64,000 bases of DNA from Actinorugispora endophytica (GCF_004363075.1 NZ_SNYN01000003.1:1-64000); one strand, 5' to 3'. Shown: positions 1 through 8,452, numbered from the stretch's first letter. Program-made: numbers and translations. Notes: generated by a model not told the origin, from the letters alone.

Positions 1-623
1 CACATGGGGCCGCGGCCCGGGGGGCCCCCCCGTTGGCGCGAGGGCCTCCGGTTTTCCCCCACAAAAACCACCGCGGGGGGGCGGCCGGGGGTTTCCCGGG
101 CGCCCCCCCCCGCGCGTCGTTATTCGGCGGGTTATGCCCGATTCAGGACTGTTGGCGGTGGGCGGGGGGCTCCGGTTTCGGTCGTTCGCGCCGGCCGTTT
201 CCGTGACCGGGCGTGGGGGACACGCCGGGCGGCGAGCGCGGTTGGAGCCGGGACGGATCCCGGATTCTTACCGGACCGATACTTCGCTGAAAACTTACAC
301 TTGACTACTCACAGTGATCTGTGCTGGTCTGTGTGGGCGTCACTCGATCAGGGGAATCGCCTGCCGCTCGGCGTTATTACTCCGTCTTTGAAAAGTCGAA
401 CGATTGCGGAGCGTTACTCGGTCAATTACGAATGGGATTCGTATTTCCGCATTTTGAAAACGCTGTGGCGCGTCTTTGTCGTGCCCGGACGCGAGTTTGG
501 CTCGGTTGAATGTCGAGCCCGGTGGCTACCGTTAAACTGGCCGCTGCATCCATCGTATGGGGACAATTCGTGTCGCCGTCCACGGGGGCGAAAGCGCGGG
601 GGCGCTAGAAAGGCGGGATAGTG
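1..623. other. No recognised gene; GC-run-rich leader region
   Basis: I see no gene here. The first 250 bases are dominated by long runs of G and C, and the frame open on the + strand translates to low-complexity Pro/Gly/Arg sequence typical of a shadow frame. From about 250 to 600 the base composition is more balanced, as expected for a promoter region. It holds a short inverted repeat at 310-323 (CACAG-TGAT-CTGTG) directly after a TTGACT hexamer at 301-306. A promoter for the downstream HD-domain genes is plausible but not demonstrated. Confidence 0.4.
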
Positions 624-710
624 ATGACCTGGATGTTCGGCAAGTTCATGTTCTTCATGGCAGCCCTGGCCATGTCCGTTACCACGATCAGTGGCTGGAG
701 CTGGTGGTAG
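624..710 (+). CDS. Candidate small hydrophobic Trp-rich peptide (28 aa)
   Basis: A 28-codon ORF starts at ATG 624, with a possible GTG start 3 bases earlier. AAAGG lies about 10 bases upstream. The product has a Met/Phe/Ala-rich hydrophobic core (residues 4-22), so it could form one short membrane segment, and it ends in the Trp-rich tail GWSWW. It stops 58 bases before the first HD-domain gene on the same strand. It could be a real membrane micropeptide, a regulatory leader peptide (four Trp codons, three of them in the last four residues), or chance. I recognise no family. Codon use is less GC3-biased than in neighbouring genes, which lowers confidence. Confidence 0.35.
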   Translation: MTWMFGKFMFFMAALAMSVTTISGWSWW

Positions 711-768
711 GACCAAATCTCTGAAACTATGACGGAACGGCTGGCATCAGGATGAGAAGGAGCGGGAA

Positions 769-2139
769 TTGCGTGCCCTACCAGTGGCCGCGCGGTTGTA
801 CGTCGGCCTTGTCGCACTAGGTGCCGCCGTCGTCGTACTGCTCGAGGTGATCTTCGGCCCCATCAAGGGGGTCGACCTCGGCACCCTGGTGCTCCTGGCG
901 ACCCTGTTCGTGGTCGCCGAGTCGATCGGCACGATGGTCGACAGCGGCAAGACCGGGATCTCGCCGAGCTCGGCGGCCTCACTCGCCGCCGCGGTCCTGG
1001 TCGGACCGTTCGGCGCGGCCATCGTCGGTTTCTCCTCCGTTCTCGTCATTCGTCGGCAGGACCTGGTCAAGCGGCTGTTCAACGGAGCGCAGTTCGGCCT
1101 CGCCGGGTACGTCTCGGGGTACGTCTTCAAGCTGCTCGGCGGAAGGGTGGGAGTTCCGGGGGAAGAGGCCTTCCCGTGGGCCATCCTGCCGTTCATGGTG
1201 GCGGTCCTGGTCTACTCCGCCTGCAACACGGTGCTCGTGACCGGGTTGATGTGGTGCCTGGGCGAGCTGAGAATCCAGCGGCCGCGCCGCATGCGGTGGC
1301 GGCCACTGGCCACCCTGGAGCTGTCCTCCATCGGGTACGCCATGCTGGGTCTGTTCATCGCCGCCATCTGGGGGGCGGTCGGCCCGTTCGCGGTGCTGCT
1401 GGTGCTGCTGCCGCTGTTCATCGCGCGATGGGCCTTCGACCAGTACGTCTTCCAGCAGCGCGCGCACGACGCCACGCTGGCCACCCTGTGCCAGGCGGTG
1501 GAGACCAAGGACTACTACACGCGCGGCCACTGCATGCGGGTGGCCAAGGCCGCCGGGATGATCGCCGAGGAGCTGGGCATGCCGGTCGAGCGCGCGCAGA
1601 CGATGCGCTACGCGGGCATGCTGCACGACATCGGGAAGCTGGGCGTGCCGACCAAGATCCTGCAGAAGGCCGGGAAGCTCACCGAGGACGAGTTCGCCGC
1701 GATCCAGCTGCACCCCATGCGGGGCTACGAGATCGTGCGCGAGATCGACTTCCTCGACGAGGCGCTCGCCGGGATCATGCACCACCACGAGCGCATGGAC
1801 GGCGGCGGGTACCCGATGGGGCTGGCCGGGGAGGAGATCCCCGAGGCGGCCCGGCTGGTCTCGGTCGCCGACGTGTTCGACTGCCTGACCTCCACCCGCT
1901 CCTACCGCACCGCCTGGAGCGCCGCGGACGCCATCGCGGAGCTGCGCCGGTGCGCGGGCACCCAGTTCGACCCCCGGATGGTGGAGGCGCTGGTGCGCGC
2001 GGTGGACCGCGAGGGCTGGGAGGTTCCCGACCTCGTCGAGCCGATGAAGGACGAGTGCGAGCAGATCGCCGAACGGGAGCAGGGCAAGGCCGGCACCGGT
2101 GCCCCGGTCCGGGTGGCGGGAGAGACCTCCAGATCATGA
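769..2139 (+). CDS. Membrane-bound HD-GYP-type phosphohydrolase
   Basis: The 456-residue protein has a membrane domain of about six hydrophobic segments (residues 1-225) followed by a cytosolic HD-GYP-like domain. Visible motifs are the first His in GHCMR (about 246), LHDIGK (about 284-289), and HHERMDGGGYP (about 336-347), which matches the HHExxDGxGYP signature of cyclic-di-nucleotide phosphodiesterases. The start is TTG at 769, preceded by GAAGGAG with about 6 bases of spacing. No ATG or GTG start in this frame fits as well. The stop overlaps the next start as ATGA, so the two genes are translationally coupled. c-di-GMP hydrolysis is inferred from the family; the true substrate is not visible. 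Confidence 0.85.
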   Translation: MRALPVAARLYVGLVALGAAVVVLLEVIFGPIKGVDLGTLVLLATLFVVAESIGTMVDSGKTGISPSSAASLAAAVLVGPFGAAIVGFSSVLVIRRQDLVKRLFNGAQFGLAGYVSGYVFKLLGGRVGVPGEEAFPWAILPFMVAVLVYSACNTVLVTGLMWCLGELRIQRPRRMRWRPLATLELSSIGYAMLGLFIAAIWGAVGPFAVLLVLLPLFIARWAFDQYVFQQRAHDATLATLCQAVETKDYYTRGHCMRVAKAAGMIAEELGMPVERAQTMRYAGMLHDIGKLGVPTKILQKAGKLTEDEFAAIQLHPMRGYEIVREIDFLDEALAGIMHHHERMDGGGYPMGLAGEEIPEAARLVSVADVFDCLTSTRSYRTAWSAADAIAELRRCAGTQFDPRMVEALVRAVDREGWEVPDLVEPMKDECEQIAEREQGKAGTGAPVRVAGETSRS

Positions 2140-3443
2140 CCGACAGCGTGTCGACCGCCCGGGTGCCGCAGGGCGTACGCGGCGGGCAGTGGCGGACCGT
2201 CGGTCCGACGAGGCCGCTGCTGATCGGGGCGGCCCTGCTCGTCGCCACCGGATCGCTGCTGTGGACCACCGCCGCGACGGGGTTCGAGCACCCGAGGGTG
2301 GCCCTGGCGTTCGGGATCCTGGTGTCGCTGGGCGAGTTCGCCCGCATCACGCTGCCCGGCCACCGCGAGGTCGCGCCCATCGCCTCGGCCTCGGCCATGG
2401 CCTACGCGTTCCTGTTCACCATCGGGAACGACCCCGTCACCCACTCGGCCTGGCAGGTCATCGCGGTGGTCGCGGTCGGTCTGGCCCTGGGCGAGCTGCC
2501 GCACATCATGGTGGGCCGCGTGCCCCGCTGGGGGGATCTGGCGCGGAGGCTGCTCAACGTCTCGGCCGTCGTCCTGGTCTTCAAGTCCCTCGCGGCCGCG
2601 GTGGACCAGGACGGCCCGCTGTGGTGGCTGTCGCTGGTGCTCATGGCGGTGGTCGTGGTGGCGGCGTGGGCGCTGGACTCGGTCGCCGCCGCGGCGGTCC
2701 GCGCCGACCGGCTGCGCACCCGGTTCCGCGTCGCGGTGCTCGACGAGATGCGCGCCCAACTGGCGATCGGCATGGCGATCGGCGCCTCGGCCATCCTGAT
2801 GGCGCTGTCCGCGCACGTCATGGGGCTGACCGCGCTTCTGGTCTTCACCGCTCCGCTGCTGGTCACCCAGGTCGCGTTCCGCCGGTACGCCGAGATCCGG
2901 CTCACCTACCTGCAGACCGTGCGGGCGCTGTCCCGGGTCACCGAGGTCGGCGGATACGTCGAGACGGGGCACTCGCGCCGCGTCAGCGGACTCTCCCAGG
3001 CGATCGGCTGCGAACTGGGGATGCCGGAGTCGGACCTGCTGGAACTCGAGTACGCCGCGCTGATGCACGACATCGGCCAGCTCTCGCTGCGCGATCCCAT
3101 CCCCAGCGGGGCCACCGTGCTGGCCTCGCCCCGGGAGCAGCGCCGCATCGCCGAACTGGGTTCGGCGATCATCCGCGAGACCGGGGTCCTGGACAGCGTC
3201 GCCGAGCTGGTACGCCGCCAGTGCGAACCGGCCGCGGGCTGCGGCGACGACGGCCCGCCTCCGCTGGGCAGCAGGATCATCAAGGTGACCAACGCCTTCG
3301 ACGACCTGGTGGGGGAGTCGAAGGACCGCGACCGCACCGAGGCGGTGCTCCAGCGGCTGCGCATGGACACCGACCGGGAGTACGACCACGCGGTGGTCGA
3401 AGCGCTGGCCGCGGTGCTGAATCGGCCGGCGGCACGCTGGTGA
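2136..3443 (+). CDS. Membrane HD-domain protein with degenerate GYP region
   Basis: This 435-residue paralogue sits directly behind the HD-GYP gene with a 4-base ATGA overlap. It has the same layout: about six or seven membrane segments (residues 20-255), then an HD domain with GHSRR (about 276) and LMHDIGQ (about 308-314). The HHE...GYP block is missing: where the active copy has HHExxDGxGYP this one reads RQCEPAAGCGDDG. It therefore keeps part of the HD metal site but probably lacks HD-GYP phosphodiesterase activity. A sensor, scaffold or different phosphohydrolase role with its active neighbour is my inference. Confidence 0.8.
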   Translation: MTDSVSTARVPQGVRGGQWRTVGPTRPLLIGAALLVATGSLLWTTAATGFEHPRVALAFGILVSLGEFARITLPGHREVAPIASASAMAYAFLFTIGNDPVTHSAWQVIAVVAVGLALGELPHIMVGRVPRWGDLARRLLNVSAVVLVFKSLAAAVDQDGPLWWLSLVLMAVVVVAAWALDSVAAAAVRADRLRTRFRVAVLDEMRAQLAIGMAIGASAILMALSAHVMGLTALLVFTAPLLVTQVAFRRYAEIRLTYLQTVRALSRVTEVGGYVETGHSRRVSGLSQAIGCELGMPESDLLELEYAALMHDIGQLSLRDPIPSGATVLASPREQRRIAELGSAIIRETGVLDSVAELVRRQCEPAAGCGDDGPPPLGSRIIKVTNAFDDLVGESKDRDRTEAVLQRLRMDTDREYDHAVVEALAAVLNRPAARW

Positions 3444-3515
3444 GGCCGCTTCCGGGTACTCCTCCAGCATCGGTTGGCCAACGCACACGGGGACAGGGGA
3501 GGGGGATCGAGACCG

Positions 3516-3728
3516 ATGACTGAGATCCGCGCGGAGACGGTCGCGAGCGTCTGGAAGGTCACGGCGCACCAGGGGGACGAGGTCGCCGAGGGAGACACGC
3601 TGGTGATCCTGGAGTCCATGAAGATGGAGATTCCGGTCCTGGTCGAGGACCCCGGCAGGGTCGTCGAGATCGTCGTCGCCGAGGGCGACGTGGTCCGGGA
3701 GGGCGACCTGCTCGCGGTCGTGGAGTAG
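3516..3728 (+). CDS. Stand-alone biotinyl/lipoyl carrier domain protein
   Basis: This 70-residue protein is a single biotinyl/lipoyl attachment domain with the modification motif ESMKMEIP, the target being Lys36. That motif matches biotinylated BCCP domains. It has no N-terminal extension, unlike AccB. The start is ATG 3516 behind the purine-rich GGGGAGGGGG; an in-frame upstream GTG-type extension from 3474 adds only low-complexity residues. No carboxylase subunit lies next to it, so the partner enzyme is elsewhere. Short stand-alone BCCP-like proteins occur widely in actinomycetes. Confidence 0.85.
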   Translation: MTEIRAETVASVWKVTAHQGDEVAEGDTLVILESMKMEIPVLVEDPGRVVEIVVAEGDVVREGDLLAVVE

Positions 3729-3765
3729 CCGGACGCGCGTCCGGGGCGCCGTCGCGCCCTCCTCC

Positions 3766-3817
3766 CCGTGGTCCTGTGCTTCCCCGGTGCGCTTCGGAGG
3801 AGACCGCAGGACCACGG
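3766..3817. terminator. Bidirectional hairpin between convergent genes
   Basis: A 13-bp stem (CCGTGGTCCTGTG pairing with CGCAGGACCACGG, one G-T pair) lies in the 109-base gap between the carrier protein (+) and the ThDP enzyme (-). The position between two convergent stops fits a shared terminator. There is no T-tract. Confidence 0.6.
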
Positions 3818-3837
3818 CGGGGGACCCGACAGGGCGG

Positions 3838-5511
3838 TCAGACGCCCATGGTCTTGCGGGGGTAGACGTTCTCCGGGTCGGTGGCGATGTTGACCAGGTA
3901 CGGGACGCCCGAGTCGAAGGCGCGGCGCAGGGCCGGGCCGATCTCGGCCGGGTCGGTGACCAGCTCGCCGCCGCCGCCAAGGGCCCGGACGACCTCGTCG
4001 TACCGGGTCTGCGGGGTCAGGTCGGCGATCACGTCGTAGCCGTAGATCATCCGCATCGGGGCCTTCTCCAGTCCCCAGACGCCGTTGTTGCCGCAGACCA
4101 TGACCACCGGCAACCGGTGCCGGACCAGGGTGTCCACGTCGGCCAGCGAGAACCCGATCGCGCCGTCCCCGAACAGGGCCACGACCTGGGAGGAGGGCCG
4201 GGACAGCCGGGCCGCGACGGAGTACCCCATGCCGGTGCCCAGGCAGCCGAACGGGCCGGGGTCGAGCCAGTTGCCGGGCTTCGCGGGCTCGATGTACTTG
4301 CCCGCGTAGGAGACGAAGTCGCCGCCGTCCCCGATCACGACCGCGTCGTCGTCCAGGAGCCGGTTGAGCTCGCCGTAGATCCGGGCCGGGTGGATGGGCG
4401 CGGAGCCGCTCCCCAGGGCCTCGCGGTCGGTGGCGGCCGCGGCCGCGGCGGTCTCGGACACCGAGGCGCGCCACCGCTCGACCTCGGGGCCGGGCTTGGC
4501 GCCGTCGGCGATGCCGCGCAGGACCAGCGACAGGTCGCCCGAGGCGGCCCCCGCGAGGGTCAGGTGGGTGGCGAGCCGGGCGGGGGAGTCGGTGACGTGC
4601 ACGGTCTTGGCCGGCGGAGCGCCGTCGCGGCCGCCGAACAGGCCGTGGTTGAGGCGGAAGTCCAGCGGGGTGCCCACGACGACGACCAGGTCGGCGTTGC
4701 CCAGGGCGAGACCGCGTGCCCGGTTGGCCAGCAGCGGGTGCCCGCCCGGGAGCACCCCGCGCCCCTGCCCGTTGGTGATCACCGGGACGCCGAGCTCCTC
4801 GGCGACCTCCAGCGCGGTCCGCTCGGCCCCGTCGAGCCACACGTCCGAGCCGTACACCAGCACCGGCCGTCTGGCCTCGCCGAGCAGCCGGGCGATGCCG
4901 GCCACCGCCTCGGGGTCGGGCGCGCGGTCGGCCGCCGGGCCGCGTCCGTCGAGTTCGACCTCGGCCTGGTCGTAGAGGCGGTCCATCGGGACGTCCAGGA
5001 ACACCGGGCCCCGGTGCGCGGAGTTGGCGAGGGTGAACGCCTCGTCCACGGCCGGGCCGATCCCGGCCGTCTCGTGCACGGTCCAGGCGCGCTTGGTGAT
5101 CGGGGCGAACAGCGGCGGCTGGTCCAGTTCCTGGAGCAGGCCCTGGCCCCAGCGGCTGTCGGGGGCGCGCCCGCCGACGACCACCAGGGGCGAGCCGTTG
5201 AAGTGCGCGGTGGCCACCCCGCTGACGGCGTTGGTGACGCCGGGCCCGGCGGTCACCACGGCCCATCCGGCCCGCCGGGTGAGCTTGCCGACGCCCTCGG
5301 CGGCGAACACCGCCGTCTGCTCGTGCCGGACGTCCAGCAGCCGGACGGCGGGTTCGGGCTTGACCGCGCCGTCGTAGATCGGGAAGACGTGCCCGCCCGA
5401 GAGCGTGAACATGGTGTCCACGCCGTGGTGCCGGGCGATCTCGACGGCGTGAGCGCCGCCGTGGCCGGCGAGCCGTCCGGAGAAGGAAGAAAAGGAAGAA
5501 GAGGTGCCCAT
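3838..5511 (-). CDS. Acetolactate synthase-like ThDP enzyme (IlvG type)
   Basis: The 557-residue protein has the three-part fold of the acetolactate synthase family. The N-terminal Pyr domain carries GGHVFPIYDG and RHEQTAVFAAEG, whose Glu activates ThDP. A central domain follows, then the C-terminal PP domain with GDGAIGF (about residue 449) and a downstream NN pair (CGNNG), the Mg-ThDP motif. It resembles mycobacterial IlvG rather than the main IlvB, and no small IlvN-like subunit is adjacent. The exact 2-keto acid substrate cannot be read from sequence; oxalyl-CoA decarboxylase and glyoxylate carboligase are alternatives. A gap of about 160 bases separates it from dasR upstream on the same strand. 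Confidence 0.8.
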   Translation of the reverse strand: MGTSSSFSSFSGRLAGHGGAHAVEIARHHGVDTMFTLSGGHVFPIYDGAVKPEPAVRLLDVRHEQTAVFAAEGVGKLTRRAGWAVVTAGPGVTNAVSGVATAHFNGSPLVVVGGRAPDSRWGQGLLQELDQPPLFAPITKRAWTVHETAGIGPAVDEAFTLANSAHRGPVFLDVPMDRLYDQAEVELDGRGPAADRAPDPEAVAGIARLLGEARRPVLVYGSDVWLDGAERTALEVAEELGVPVITNGQGRGVLPGGHPLLANRARGLALGNADLVVVVGTPLDFRLNHGLFGGRDGAPPAKTVHVTDSPARLATHLTLAGAASGDLSLVLRGIADGAKPGPEVERWRASVSETAAAAAATDREALGSGSAPIHPARIYGELNRLLDDDAVVIGDGGDFVSYAGKYIEPAKPGNWLDPGPFGCLGTGMGYSVAARLSRPSSQVVALFGDGAIGFSLADVDTLVRHRLPVVMVCGNNGVWGLEKAPMRMIYGYDVIADLTPQTRYDEVVRALGGGGELVTDPAEIGPALRRAFDSGVPYLVNIATDPENVYPRKTMGV

Positions 5512-5674
5512 TGTGTCGCGTCACGCTCCTTGTGGGGTCCCGTGGCCGAGGGGCGGACGCGGGATGCGCGCCACCGTCTGCCAAGGCGTAACCTACCAGC
5601 GGGTAACCCCGATTGGGTGACCTGCCCCACAGTGCCCGGTGGTTCCGGACACTGCGGGGCCCCGGAAGCGCTCC

Positions 5675-6415
5675 CTAGTCCCTCGGCGGCCGGAGCCGGG
5701 TCACGAACTTGTACCGGTCGCCCCGGTACAGGGAGCGGACCCACTCCACCGGGTGGCCGTCGGCGTCGAAGCTGTGCTGGCAGTGCAGCACGAGCGGCAG
5801 GCCCACGTCCACGCCGAGCAGGCGGGCCTCGTTGGGGGTGGCCAGGACGGTCTCGATGGTCGCCTCGGCCTCGGCCAGGCGGACGTCGTAGGCGCTGGCC
5901 AGAGCCTCGTAGAGGGAGGCGTACCGGTCCAGTTGGCGGCGCAGGCCCGGGAAGCGGCGGGCCGCCAGGTGGGCGGTCTCCACGGCCATCGGCTCGCCGT
6001 TGGCCAGCCGCAGGCGCTCGATCCGCAGCACCCTGCCGCCCGAGCGGATGGCCAGCAGTTCGGCCAGCTCCTCGTCCGCGTTGATGTAGCTCACATCGAG
6101 GATCCGCGTCGCGGGGTGCAGGCCGTGCGACCGCATCTCCTGCGTGTAGCTCGTGAGCTGGAGCACCTGGGCCACCTTGGGCTTGGCCACGAAGGTGCCC
6201 TTGCCCTGGATCCGCAGCAGCCTGCCCTCGACCACCATCTCGGTGAGCGCCTGGCGCACCGTCGTGCGCGAGGTGCCGAACTGGGTGGCCAGAGCGCGCT
6301 CCGGGGGGACCGGATTGCCTGCGGGCATCGCCTCGATGAGCTCCAGAAGCTGCTTCTTGACCTGGTAGTACTTCGGAACTCGGGGGCTGTCCTCGAGAGT
6401 TCGCTGAGCCGTCAC
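5675..6415 (-). CDS. dasR: GntR/HutC-family regulator DasR
   Basis: This 246-residue regulator has an N-terminal GntR winged helix (about residues 12-80, with SRTTVRQAL and [14 protein letters not shown]) and a C-terminal UTRA effector domain (about 95-240) ending GDRYKFV.RL. The match to Streptomyces DasR, the global GlcNAc-phosphate-responsive regulator of chitin and aminosugar use and development, is very close along its length. I place the start at the GTG read from 6415, preceded by GGAGGA; the longer frame up to 6487 adds an unrelated N-terminus. A near-consensus dre box lies upstream, suggesting autoregulation. The das/nag transport genes usually linked to dasR are not in this window. 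Confidence 0.9.
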   Translation of the reverse strand: MTAQRTLEDSPRVPKYYQVKKQLLELIEAMPAGNPVPPERALATQFGTSRTTVRQALTEMVVEGRLLRIQGKGTFVAKPKVAQVLQLTSYTQEMRSHGLHPATRILDVSYINADEELAELLAIRSGGRVLRIERLRLANGEPMAVETAHLAARRFPGLRRQLDRYASLYEALASAYDVRLAEAEATIETVLATPNEARLLGVDVGLPLVLHCQHSFDADGHPVEWVRSLYRGDRYKFVTRLRPPRD

Positions 6416-6511
6416 GTCGGTTTCCTCCACCGCTTCCCACCCGTTCAGCATTTGCCGCATCTTCGCAGTGTCAGGGGGCCGACACATACCTGGATCACCA
6501 GAAAGGCCAGA

Positions 6512-6527
6512 ACTGGTCTAGGCCATT
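6512..6527. promoter_or_regulatory. Candidate dre box (DasR operator)
   Basis: ACTGGTCTAGGCCATT matches the published dre consensus ACTGGTCTAGACCAGT at 14 of 16 positions, with the TGGTCTAG core intact. It lies about 100 bases upstream of dasR and about 55 bases upstream of the divergent pdtaS start, so it could act on either gene. Confidence 0.65.
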
Positions 6528-6579
6528 GGTAGAAAGACGCGCCCCTTGAGTATGCCCTCACTCGTGGGATGATTTGTGA

Positions 6580-8136
6580 GTGCCTCACCTCAGTGATCTG
6601 ATCAGAAGGTATACGGCGCTCAAGACGGCGGACCTGGAGTGGCTGCACTCACTGGTCTCCGACTGGCAGCTGCTCGCGGACCTGTCGTTCGCGGACCTGG
6701 TGCTGTGGGTGCGCCTGCGCGACGACAGCGGCTGGGTCGCGGTCGCCCAGATGCGCCCCACCACCGGGCCGACCGCCTTCCAGGACGACCTCGTCGAGAA
6801 GTTCCTGCGCGACGCCCCCGACGGCGCGGGCGACGACTCGGTCACCCCGCAGATGAGCGCCAAGCGCGCGCTGATCGACCGCGCCTGGAAGGAGGGACGG
6901 ATCTGCCGCGAAGGCGACCCGGACTGGTCGGGCGGGGTCCCGGTGCGCGAGGAGACGGTCCCGGTGCGCAGGGACGGCGTCCTGCTCGGCGTGATCCAGC
7001 GCAGCACCAACCTCAGCTCCGCGCGCACCCCCAGCCGCCTGGAGCTCACCTACCTGCAGAGCGCCGGCGACATGGCGCAGATGATCGCCGAGGGCGGTTT
7101 CCCGTTCAGCGACCAGGGGCCGCTGATGGTGCGCTCGCCCAGGGTCGGCGACGGCCTGCTCCGCCTGGACAAGGAGGGGCGGGTGGTCTACGCCAGCCCC
7201 AACGCGCTCTCGGCCTACCGCAGGCTCGGCCTGACCGCCGACCTCGTCGGCGCCTCACTGGCCCGCACCACGCTGGAGCTGTCCGCCGCCGCCGACCCCC
7301 GCGACGAGTCCCTGACCTGGACGGCCGGGGGGCGGGTCCCGAAGGAGGCGGAGGTGGAGGCGCGGGGGTCCACCATCCAGCTGCGCGCCATCCCGCTGAT
7401 CATCAGCGGGGACCGGATCGGCGCCCTGATCATGGTCCGCGACGTCACCGAGCTGCGTCGACGCGAGCGCGAGCTGATGACCAAGGACGCCACGATCCGT
7501 GAGATCCACCACAGGGTCAAGAACAACCTGCAGACCGTCGCGGCCCTGCTGCGTCTTCAGGCGCGCAGGCTCCAGCACCCGGAGGGGCGCGCGGCACTGG
7601 ACGAGGCGGTGCGCAGGGTCGGTTCGATCGCGATCGTGCACGAGATGCTCTCGCACACCCCGGACGAGACCGTCGACTTCGACGACATCGCGGACCGGGT
7701 CATCGAGATGGCCGCGGAGGTCTCCTCCACCGGCGCGGTGGCGGTCGTGCCGCGCCGGGTGGGGCACTTCGGGCTGCTGTCCGCGCTGGTGGCGACCCCG
7801 CTGTCGATGGTGCTGACGGAACTGGTGCAGAACGCCATCGAGCACGGGCTCAAGCACGGCCCCGGCAGCATCGAGGTGCGGGTGCACCGCGAGGCCCCGC
7901 TGCCCGATCCCGAGGAGAGGGCCTCGGCCCGGCTGCTCATCCAGGTCATCGACGACGGTGTCGGCCTGCCGGCCGACTTCGACCTGGAGAGCAGCAGCAG
8001 TCTGGGGCTTCAGATCGTGCGGACCCTGGTCACGGGCGAACTCGCCGGCCGCCTGGAGATGGCCCCGAAGGACGACGGCGGCACCAAGGTCCTCCTGGAC
8101 CTGCCGGTGGACCACGAGGTGCAGCCCTACAACTAG
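6580..8136 (+). CDS. pdtaS: Sensor histidine kinase PdtaS
   Basis: This 518-residue soluble kinase has an N-terminal GAF-like domain (about 1-150), a PAS-like domain (about 185-300), a HisKA_2 dimerisation domain with phospho-acceptor His in REIHHRVKNNLQ (about 309) and a HATPase_c domain with an NAIEHGLKHG N-box. The order and length match mycobacterial PdtaS (about 500 residues), which signals to the RNA-binding antiterminator PdtaR. No response regulator is adjacent, as expected, because pdtaR is usually unlinked. There is no membrane segment, so sensing is cytosolic. The start is GTG 6580. The gene is divergent from dasR across the dre box. A palindromic element begins at the base after its stop. 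Confidence 0.88.
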   Translation: MPHLSDLIRRYTALKTADLEWLHSLVSDWQLLADLSFADLVLWVRLRDDSGWVAVAQMRPTTGPTAFQDDLVEKFLRDAPDGAGDDSVTPQMSAKRALIDRAWKEGRICREGDPDWSGGVPVREETVPVRRDGVLLGVIQRSTNLSSARTPSRLELTYLQSAGDMAQMIAEGGFPFSDQGPLMVRSPRVGDGLLRLDKEGRVVYASPNALSAYRRLGLTADLVGASLARTTLELSAAADPRDESLTWTAGGRVPKEAEVEARGSTIQLRAIPLIISGDRIGALIMVRDVTELRRRERELMTKDATIREIHHRVKNNLQTVAALLRLQARRLQHPEGRAALDEAVRRVGSIAIVHEMLSHTPDETVDFDDIADRVIEMAAEVSSTGAVAVVPRRVGHFGLLSALVATPLSMVLTELVQNAIEHGLKHGPGSIEVRVHREAPLPDPEERASARLLIQVIDDGVGLPADFDLESSSSLGLQIVRTLVTGELAGRLEMAPKDDGGTKVLLDLPVDHEVQPYN

Positions 8137-8178
8137 GGAGCCTCCGGCACGCGAACCACCCCTGTGCCGGAGCCTCCC
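8137..8178. repeat. Fused terminal repeats of the stop-codon-adjacent palindromic family
   Basis: Directly after the pdtaS TAG, an arm of 14 bases (GGAGCCTCCGGCAC) faces its near-perfect inverse at 8164-8177. The right portion from about 8153 matches the right end of the 256-base element at 39813-40068, and the left portion resembles that element's left end. It looks like a copy with the interior deleted. Confidence 0.6.
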
Positions 8179-8230
8179 CGGTGTCCCGCGCCCGTAGTCC
8201 GCTGGCCAGGTCGCCTTCGTGGTGGCCTAC

Positions 8231-8296
8231 CCGCCGATCGTGACCTTTCCGGGGCCTCATCCGCCTCCGAGGCCCCGGAAAGGTCACGATCGGCGG
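8231..8296. repeat. Long perfect palindrome, family 1 (28-bp stem)
   Basis: The arms 8231-8258 and 8269-8296 are perfect inverse complements of 28 bp around a 10-base loop, ATCCGCCTCC. Loop and distal stem (TTTCCGGGG-CTC, CCGCCTCC, GAG-CCCCGGAAA) recur at 31712-31795, 39962-40033 and, as a half copy, 40935-40977. It sits between the convergent pdtaS and whiB1 genes. It may be a terminator-like or mobile REP/MITE-type sequence. Confidence 0.75.
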
Positions 8297-8361
8297 AGAG
8301 AACGAACACCGGGCCCCGAAACCGCCCGCCTTGACGGCAGTCGGGCGCGTACCCATGAGAA

Positions 8362-8387
8362 GAGGGGCGGTCGCGGGACCGCCCCTC
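8362..8387. terminator. Terminator hairpin of whiB1
   Basis: An 11-bp perfect stem (GAGGGGCGGTC / GACCGCCCCTC) with a 4-base loop lies 65 bases beyond the whiB1 stop. There is no clear U-tract, as is common in high-GC actinomycetes. Confidence 0.65.
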
Positions 8388-8452
8388 GGGGGTCGTGTTC
8401 TCGGCGGGGTGCACGGCGGACCCTGCTCAGAACACGACTGTCGTCGTCTCGG

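Noticed and set aside
4-621. 205-codon open frame at the window start on the + strand
   Set aside because: Its translation is Pro/Arg/Gly-rich without domain features, it runs through G/C homopolymer runs, and codon-position GC bias is absent.
1176-2135. Long + strand frame ahead of the second HD protein
   Set aside because: It is the shadow of the first HD-GYP gene. The real gene begins at the ATG at 2136 in the ATGA overlap; upstream translation is Arg/Gly/Ala-rich.
3787-6084. 765-codon + strand frame opposite the ThDP enzyme and dasR
   Set aside because: Antisense shadow. The - strand frames contain complete ThDP-enzyme and GntR/UTRA domains.
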